A stretch of DNA of 64,000 nucleotides from Caprella mutica (Eukaryota; Arthropoda; Malacostraca; Amphipoda; Caprellidae). Within the stretch, counting starts at the first letter, position 1; each line of letters starts with the position of its first letter. A model generated the notes under the pieces. It had not been told where the DNA came from. It saw only the letters and a list, made by a program, of their open reading frames with translations, and made no database searches. The position numbers and the translations under genes are program-made. The stretch covers positions 248,001-312,000 of the forward strand of contig CANNZV010000513.1 of NCBI GenBank assembly GCA_947561585.1, in the 5' to 3' direction. Below are positions 57,380 through 64,000 of this stretch, piece by piece.

Positions 57380-59814
57380 ATGTTCAACAGCTTGCCTGAA
57401 GAAATGCTGGTGATGATACTCGGCCACTTTACAAGCGTTTCGGACCGCTTTTTATTCGCACGAATGACGAAGAGATTCAGAGATCTTGTTCAATTAAAGA
57501 TTTGGAGGAAAAAGCTGGTGGTGAAGGTGAGTTCGAAACTGAGTAACTTTAATATTGTTAGTACCTAGGTAGGGCAAACTTCGTTCTAGATGATAACCCA
57601 CATCGTTAGTTTAGTTTATATTACCACTATATGACAAAATGGATATAACAGAAAATTCTAAAGTTGTATTAACTTCCTTCCCGACTAGAGTGAGTAGCAA
57701 AATACTGCGACGTTTCTGGACATACAGAAAATTCCATGAATAATAAAACTAATGAATTGTGAAAGTATCTTTCATTCATACAAGGCAATGCAATATGCTG
57801 TAAATATTTAAAATCCTCAGATCACGATTTTAGAAAGTATACTCAGTGTTCGTTCACTTACATTCTACTATTTATTTCTTCGCAATCTATTCACGCCAAC
57901 AAAAAAAAAATAAGTCCAATTCCAACAATTTTCGCTAAAATAGTCTCTAATTGAGACAACCAAATGCTAAAACAATTTTTTTTCAGTCTGCTCACTTCAC
58001 ACATATTAGATAATAGAACGCAATTATACATCGCCATACATACCTCTAGTCCCTTTCACTGCATAAAAGTAGGGTTAAGGACAGTTTGGAAAGATTTCAG
58101 TTTCACCATTCACACATATAAAGTATTTTATTCACTACCTTACACAACACCCGACATCTCTAAACATTTTCACACTAAACATTTTCACACCCAGAGTTCA
58201 GTTTTTTCCTTTTTGAAGCCTTATGACACCAAGCTAGTTTACTGTGTTAGATAGCGAGATCGCAACATGGGGCTCCTAGTTCACTAGCCAACATGATGAC
58301 TCGTTGCAAGTTTACTAGATGCTTGTAAACTCGCTAGCTTGTACAATGTACATAGTAAGCTAGACTCGTGTCATCGAGGCTTTACTCTGATTCACCACAG
58401 AAGTTTGTTGTTCAAGTCATTAAGATTATTCTGGAAAAACTGCTATATGAACATGATATTTTTCCGCTCTCCACTCATTTCTTTCATGCACATTATTTAA
58501 ATAGTGGGCTCGGAACTGCAAGAGTATTATTTGCAGATCTCAGGAAAACCTTCCTTATCCAGACCCTGTCATCAGTATAGTAATATGGCATCTCTCATTA
58601 GGTATACTCGCTGGTAGATCTATTAATTTGTTTCTGGAAGGTCATCACTTTCTTATGACATTTAGTATTCCTGTAGGTTCATACGCAAAATAGGATCTTG
58701 GTGGATAGATAGTTTGACACCTGATCTACACTCATACAAGAATAAGCAACAGAATGACTTCAGTAACGAGAATAATTGCTTCTATTTATCGATAAATATT
58801 CACTTAGAAATTTATTTTATTATTAAATGAAATCTTTAGTTTTCAGACCTTACCGGACAATATTCGAATCGGCTGTGCACTCCTGTCTCGAACACAAGAA
58901 ACTTGTTGGTCCAGGAGGCCATGAATTCACTAAGTCTGGAATATCTGGAGATACAGACAGGAGATAGTATATTCCTCAGAGAAGAGGTACGAAGTGAAGT
59001 CCTCCAGTTTTACGAAAATTTAAGAGATTTTCTTACTTTATTCTTCAATTCGTGTAAGAAATTGAAATCTGTGAAATGTACAATCACGGAGAATAGGACT
59101 ACGATTTTGGCTGTCATCAGGCCGTACGAGTTATTTTTGTCGTCTCCATCTAAATGTGCCTCTGTCTTATCAGTATGCCCAGTACCATTCAAAATTATAG
59201 AGATACCCTCATCAGAAAATTGTAATGAATTGTCACACATGCTGAATGTGTCAAAGGAAATAGTGGAGAGGTTAAGCGTTCCACATTTAGTACTAACAAA
59301 TGATCTGTTGTCAGCAGTGCAGCAATGCGGGAAATTAAGGATTATTTTTTCTTACCCTCATGTGTCGATAGTTTATGAAGAATTTGAAATAATCCATCAA
59401 ATAAGTTTCCTACATTTGAAAGACATAGAAGAATCCTTTGGAAGGATGATTTTACGGAATAACTCTCTGATGCCCATCTTTTTCTCTCTTGGGGTGAATC
59501 AAATTACGATTCAATTTAGAGATTTTTACCTAATTTTCAATGAGATTCTAGATCATTGCACGAATTTGGAGCGTCTTAATGTTGTCAATATCTACATTCA
59601 TACAGGTAGAGAGTACGAGTGGGCGTTCCAGGATTTGATAGACGAAGTTCTGGAAGGGATGTTGTCCCATGGTAATCTCGCCATTTTAAGTTTTCAGTTT
59701 AATAACTCTCCTTTAGTCTTGGCTGAGAGATTCATCAAAGAAAAATATACTGGAAGTTTTACTTGCGCACGCGATGTGTCTGCCATTGATACTATTTTAA
59801 TTCAAAGGATCTAA
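57380..59814 (+). CDS. F-box protein gene, at least two coding exons
   Basis: Exon 1 (57380-57526) encodes 49 residues. An F-box starts almost at once: NSLPEEMLVMILGHF with the typical LP..ML..IL core, then RFLFARMTKRFRDLV and IWRKKL. F-box domains bind SKP1 and recruit substrates to SCF ubiquitin ligases. A consensus donor (AAG then GTGAGT) follows at 57527. The terminal exon runs to the stop at 59814. It is open from about 58840 and encodes about 320 residues with leucine-rich-repeat-like phrases (SLSLEYLEIQ, CKKLKSVKC, CTNLERLNVVNI, HGNLAILSFQF), so it is probably the substrate-binding part. Joining the donor to the AG at 58838-58839 keeps the frame and gives about 373 residues. The stronger-looking acceptor at 58845-58846 would shift the frame and require an extra small exon. 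I cannot assign a subfamily. The intact frame and splice sites suggest a functional gene. Confidence 0.75.
57527..58839 (+). other. intron of the F-box gene, containing a possible LINE relic
   Basis: Begins GTGAGT and ends TTTAG (58839) or TTTCAG (58846). At 58368-58580 an open frame includes LGTARVLFADLRKTF, which resembles reverse-transcriptase motif A (xxxDLxKAF) of LINEs without the following conserved residues. It may be an old fragment. A palindromic AT/GC mix lies at 58255-58370. Confidence 0.4.
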
Positions 59815-59991
59815 CTCCATAGTATACTAATATCTGAATGTAAGTTTGTTATTGTATTCATAATCTTTTTATGTGTTTTGATAACAATGTTGTTAATGAG
59901 CATGTAGTTCATATGACAACATTGTCATGCAAGTTTTAAGTTAAATTTCAACGTTTCTTTTTAATTGGTAATTTAATATCAAATTCAAAAT

Positions 59992-59997
59992 AATAAA
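59992..59997 (+). promoter_or_regulatory. polyadenylation signal of the F-box gene
   Basis: AATAAA, 178 bp after the stop codon, the first canonical hexamer downstream. This is an ordinary distance for a short insect 3' UTR. Confidence 0.5.
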
Positions 59998-61230
59998 CCG
60001 ATTAAAACAAGAAAGGCTTCATTTACTATTAAGATACTTATTTTTAGCTTACCACTAAAGTTGTGAATCTATAATAAAACATTCGTTCATATGTTTTTCT
60101 TTTTATTTCTATAATTTTCCTCATGTGCTCTAATACTGTTGAATGGAGGAGAATGGTACGTGTTTATATACTTTTACATGTAGTTTTATTATTTGAATAA
60201 GGGATTGTCATTTTTTTCCATTACCAGTTAGATTTTTATCATTTGATTATGGATGGATTATCATTTTCTTCCATTTTCAGTTAGATTTTTGTTTGTACTT
60301 TTTATAAATGTAGAGGATAGCGCTAAGGGTTATGCTCTTCAACTACCGAGGTCTTATAATTTTGTGTTTGGTAGGCTTGTAAACTTCATTTATTACACCT
60401 CTTCATTTTCCACTTTCATTCGTGAGTGCAGTGACCGATGTTTGTTTCCTTGTATCACATTCATTTGTGAGTGTCTATATTACAGTAGCTTTTCTGAATT
60501 CATGAGCATTGTTGTCCTCTTTCTATTTCAACTGCTTCTGCGTGCTTCTTGTGAGTGATGAGTTTTGTGGTTCCGAAAATAATTCAAAATTCCTTACTTA
60601 ATGAATTTTTTTAAAGGCCCCCCTGCCAGAAGAAGCAATGAATTAATTAACCGCTATTTCACAAATAAAGTGGGAATTAATTTACTGTCGCTAATGGACA
60701 CTCTGGTTCGAGTGTACCCTTCGATAATATTCCATTTAGTAGTTTCTTAACCTGATGACTAATTTAACTCGTGTTTTTTTATCAATCGATTTTCTTCAAT
60801 TTATTTTATTGAATCCCTATTTTAAATTGGAATAATAACCTTCTGGAAAAATTATTTTTCTAGGAATGAATTCAGAAGATTAACATGGTATAGGCTTGGA
60901 GAAGACATTGTTGTTCACTGATGGTTAGTGAAAATAAATATCGTAAAACTTCCACATTGAGAACTAGATTTGTAGGTCTAAAGAAACTGAATAATCCTGG
61001 CCTTCTTCTTCGGTCAGATTAAATTCAAATCGATATATTATAAAAAAGAAACTAAATCTCAATTCCAAAACTATGTAAAAATTAAAAAGAAGAGTTAATA
61101 AAATAAGGAGTGCAAAACAAAATGCTTCTTTATTTGATTTAGTGCATGTAATAAATTGATGATCAATAATATGCTGATGAGATGAATAGTCTCGTAACAG
61201 ATTTTTCAATCTTGGTAAATAATGCTTAAG
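59998..61230. other. AT-rich intergenic DNA
   Basis: 60207-60295 contains a duplication of about 54 bp (TTTTTTCCATTACCAGTTAG and TTTTCTTCCATTTTCAGTTAG). A 101-codon frame at 60253-60558 is not recognised and a coding role is not supported. No other feature. Confidence 0.4.
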
Positions 61231-61483
61231 GTAACCCTAGTAACCTAGCCCTTAAAGTGTGGGTTTAGGGCAAATAGTTGGGAAACTAAAGAAATATTTG
61301 TTTCTTAGATTTGCTTGTTAAATTTATTTTGAATTGATAATTTTTCTTTTGCGTTCACCAATGAATGTGTAATTATCAAATGAAGGCTTTTATGAAGAGA
61401 ATTTCAAAAAGCCAATTTGTTGAGATTTTATAAGTTTTAGTGAGGACTGGCCCTCTTGGACCAGTCCCTAGGTTACTAGGGTT
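61231..61483. mobile_element. MITE of about 250 bp at the edge of the LINE relic
   Basis: The inverted ends GTAACCCTAGTAACCTAG on the left (61232) and CTAGGTTACTAGGGTT on the right (61467-61482) pair. A second small hairpin ACTGGCCCTCTTGGACCAGT lies at about 61446. LINE homology starts directly after the right end, so the MITE may have inserted into the LINE or truncated it. Confidence 0.55.
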
Positions 61484-62690
61484 TATGACATTGCTGTCAT
61501 TGCTGATCATTTAAACAGTTACTTTTTAGTGGCAGCAGAGTTAAATGATAACATTTTTCATACTTCGCATAATCCTATCCTATTGCCAATACATTTAATG
61601 ATTGTCCTAACTCAGTTTTTCTCTCGCGCATCTCTATCCGAAATCTTTAATATATCGTTAAGATTAAAAAATGCCTCGTATGGTCCTAATGGTATTCCTA
61701 CCAAGATTTTTAAACATATCTCTGAATGCGTGGCCACTTCTTTTACCATACTCGTAAATGGTTCTATTCAACGGAGTATGTTCTTAGAAGTCCTGAATTA
61801 TGAAGCACTCGAGTAACGAAGGACCTGAATTATGAAATGCACCCGAGTTATAAAGTATTTTTTCGATTAAATTATAGAAAACTATAAAAGTAGAGAATTT
61901 CGTATTAGTTATCCCTCAAAGACCATAGTTTTCTCCAAAAATTTAATCACAGAAAACTATCAGTGTGCCTGAGATATGAAGTGGCTCTGAGTAATGAAGG
62001 AAATAAAACTTAATAATTCAGGTATTTCCCTGTATATAAATCTGACCCTCAGTCCGAATTATGCAACTGCAGACCGATTACTATACTTCCTTTGATAAGC
62101 AAGATATTTGAAAAATATATTGTTTCTCTATTATCTTCCTTTCTGATTAAAAATGATAGAAGTTCCTCACAGTTTGGGATTTTGAGAGGCAAGAACACGA
62201 CAGATGGAATTTTGAACTTTGTGGAATGTATCTATAGTAAACTCAACAACAAAAACCATATCATGGGAGCAAAGTGGGTGTTGACCTGAGTAAAGCATTC
62301 GACACTGTATGCCAAGATATCCTAGTCTGCAAGCTGTACAGCTACTGTATCCAAGGTGTCGCATTCTCTTGGTTTTGAAGTTACTTGTACTGAAGGACTG
62401 TGAGTGTTATCTCTGATGGCCGGACCGTTACTTGCGCGATTCCCCTGAGGAATGTACTGGGTCGTTCCTATTGCTTCTAATATACATCAATGATGTAGTT
62501 GATATCTCTGACAATACCAACTTCACTCTCTTTGCAGATGATACCACCATTGTCATCGGTCATAGTAGTCTGGATGCCATGATTCATAAAGCTAATACAA
62601 CTTTAGATTTACTCCATACCTGGACAATCAATAATAGGCTTTCTCTAAATACTTGTAAAAAAAATTAAAAGATAACAAGTTCATCTAATC
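61484..62690 (+). pseudogene. LINE reverse transcriptase relic (Jockey/CR1-like)
   Basis: Fragments of a non-LTR retrotransposon reverse transcriptase lie in order over several frames. They are IADHLNSYF; SLRLKNASYGPNGIPTKIF (the GPDGIP block); CNCRPITILPLISKIFEKYI (the NYRPISLL block); SSSQFGILRGKNTTDGIL; VDLSKAFDTV near 62283-62310 (motif A, with its catalytic Asp); LLLIYINDVVD; and NFTLFADDTTIVI (motif C, FADD catalytic pair) followed by WTINNRLSLN. Frame changes and a foreign insert at about 61786-62030 disrupt it, and both the endonuclease domain and the 3' end are missing, so it cannot be active. The clade call is by motif style only. Confidence 0.85.
61786..62030. mobile_element. pogo-like MITE inserted in the LINE relic
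   Basis: Ends with CCTGAATTATGAAG on the left (about 61792) and, in reverse complement, CCTGAATTATTAAG on the right (about 62006-62020), extending to CAGGGAAATACCTGAA next to TA (62032). Subterminal phrases ACTCGAGTAACGAAGG, CCCGAGTTATAAAG and CTCTGAGTAATGAAGG repeat the same theme, as in some pogo/Tigger elements. It splits the reverse transcriptase between the GPDGIP and NYRPI blocks. Confidence 0.5.
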
Positions 62691-62928
62691 AACTCATACC
62701 ATTAGCAATTACCATAGTCCATATATTTCATCGTTTTCAGTGATTAAATAAGTAATCACTAATCACCTTGGTCTAGTAATTTGTTTATGTTCTTTTAATA
62801 GATTAATTTCTAACCATCGCAGGCACCTGCATTTATCTTTATTATATAAACTATAATAAACTTTCTTTTGTATTCTATTATGTTGCCTGAAAAGGTTAAA
62901 TTTTCGAACTGTATGTAAGTTAAAGCTA

Positions 62929-63476
62929 GGGTACAGGAACATAACGGGTATGGTAATCAGCTGATCGAATCTAGTTTGACGTGACCATCAGGTGACTGGA
63001 AATGGCGACTCTGACCACACTTCGAAATATGGGACAACCTACTTAAACTTAGTCACTTCTAAATTTGATTATTTTCTTATCAATTCCTAACTAGGCATTG
63101 GTTGAATTGTATTTCCATTATTTTATTCCTTAAATTATTGTTATTCATAGGAACTACAGTTTAGCAGTGAACTAGCACTAGTTTAGGCTCCTACGTAGCA
63201 TATGTTCAAGACTCTATTTTTTATAAAAAAAGTGAAAGAAATGAACAATAAAACACGCCTGAATTATATCTATATATTCAACTTTGAGGTTCAATCCCCA
63301 TTTTCGCTTTTCTTTTACAAGAAACCCTTATAAAATGACTTTAAACTTCTCGATATTAACATGCAAATACGGGAACTTATGAGCCGCTCGGTCACAAACA
63401 GGAAATGTGTTGCTTTGGTGACGTCATATTTTTGCGTCGTCTACTAGTTTACTATACCCGTTAAGTTCCTGTACTC
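62929..63476. mobile_element. 548-bp element with TIR AGGGTACAGGAAC..., TA-type target
   Basis: The left tip is GGGTACAGGAACATAACGGG and the right tip, in reverse complement, GAGTACAGGAACTTAACGGG (18 of 20), followed on both sides by TAT(G/A)GTAA. TA precedes the left tip (62927-62928). On the right the corresponding bases are TG, so one duplication copy seems mutated. A TGACGTCA box lies at 63419-63426. No transposase. Confidence 0.65.
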
Positions 63477-63692
63477 TGGTTCAACCTAAATAAAAACAAA
63501 GTCTGGCCGACTAGCTGTGTGGCCTAATTGTATGGCCAATTTTATAATAAGTAATATTATTATTGTTAAAAAAATTGTTCACTTGCTCACGTCACATCGC
63601 AAATTACTCAATTGTCGTTACCTATTAATATTAGTATTCCTTCTAGGGTATAGGTACTGAAGAATGAAGCTTTGTGAGCTCTTGTTCAGATT
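63477..63692. other. AT-rich spacer
   Basis: No feature recognised. Confidence 0.5.
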
Positions 63693-64000
63693 CTTCAGAC
63701 AAAAATACATAAGAATATAATAATTAAAATTATTTTTGGTGGTATGTCCAAACAGAAGAGATCCACTGATTCTGATTGATAAGAAAATTAAACTATAAAA
63801 TATTCCCTTAGAATAATATTCAAATATAAAGTCAGTTCGATGAGCTTAGAAATATTGAAATTATGTTCTGAAAACAGAAAAACGAGAACAATAATTTTAT
63901 CCTGCTTCGTCGTGTGGATGAGCTTTAAAATTATGCTCACATTCATAAGGATGCTGTTCATAATAACTTTAATACTGTGAAGTTAGGACGATCTTTCAAC
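63693..64000 (+). repeat. dispersed direct repeat, copy 2 (runs off the window)
   Basis: Same orientation as 55607-55945 with many substitutions; the homology continues to the last base, so the repeat is longer than seen here. Confidence 0.75.

Noticed and set aside
55607..64000. Long terminal repeats of a retrovirus-like element
   Set aside because: The two direct repeats are 8.1 kb apart, but a spliced F-box gene and a non-LTR relic lie between them. No gag, protease, integrase, primer-binding site or TG...CA ends are seen.
1..64000. tRNA, rRNA or snRNA genes
   Set aside because: No cloverleaf with A and B boxes, nor any conserved rRNA/snRNA segment, was recognised by eye on either strand. 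A covariance-model scan would be decisive.

Overview
The window looks like a piece of a large, AT-rich, gene-poor animal genome. An insect is most likely, judging from the mix of mariner-, piggyBac-, pogo- and Harbinger-type repeats, a Jockey/CR1-like LINE and a spliced F-box gene. There is no operon, no recognisable RNA gene and nothing bacterial. Two assembly gaps (runs of N) are present at 3466-3489 and 39701-39916. No species can be named from the sequence alone.

Only one locus looks like a host protein gene: an F-box gene on the + strand at 57380-59814, with a 49-codon F-box exon, one intron of about 1.3 kb and a long terminal exon ending upstream of an AATAAA signal. Almost everything else is repetitive. 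More than a dozen tandem arrays (periods 10, 11, 17, 21, 24, 27, 28, 31, 32, 39 and 42 bp) take up about 15% of the window. They create long but meaningless open frames, up to 508 codons.

Layout: 1-7.3 kb holds minisatellites, including a 2.7-kb, 31-bp array with higher-order structure. 8.9-10.0 kb is a foldback DNA transposon with a perfect 9-bp target duplication. 11.6-19 kb holds a 27-bp array, nested MITEs and a 28-bp array in which nearly every unit carries TGACGTCA. 20-32 kb is dominated by 24-bp and 17-bp arrays, with a short foldback copy at 29.2 kb. 34-44 kb holds a tandem duplication interrupted by a Harbinger-like element, foldback relatives, a piggyBac-like MITE and a 39-bp array. 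47.0-48.4 kb is a full-length but frameshifted mariner-family element whose catalytic spacing reads as DD41D. 52.6-53.8 kb is a second long foldback element. 54.3-54.9 kb is a pogo-like element. 55.6 and 63.7 kb carry copies of one dispersed repeat on either side of the F-box gene and a LINE reverse-transcriptase relic, which is itself interrupted by MITEs.

The strongest candidate for something under-described is the foldback family. Its members are flanked by 8-9 bp duplications, have arms built of short GC-rich tandem repeats, and have unequal tips (GGTTCTAG at one end, GGTGACCG at the other). Second is a 12-19 kb cluster in which three unrelated repeats carry dense, perfect matches to ATF/CREB, AP-1 and FTZ-F1-type binding sites. 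All protein-family and transposon-superfamily names below are recognition by eye, not database results.
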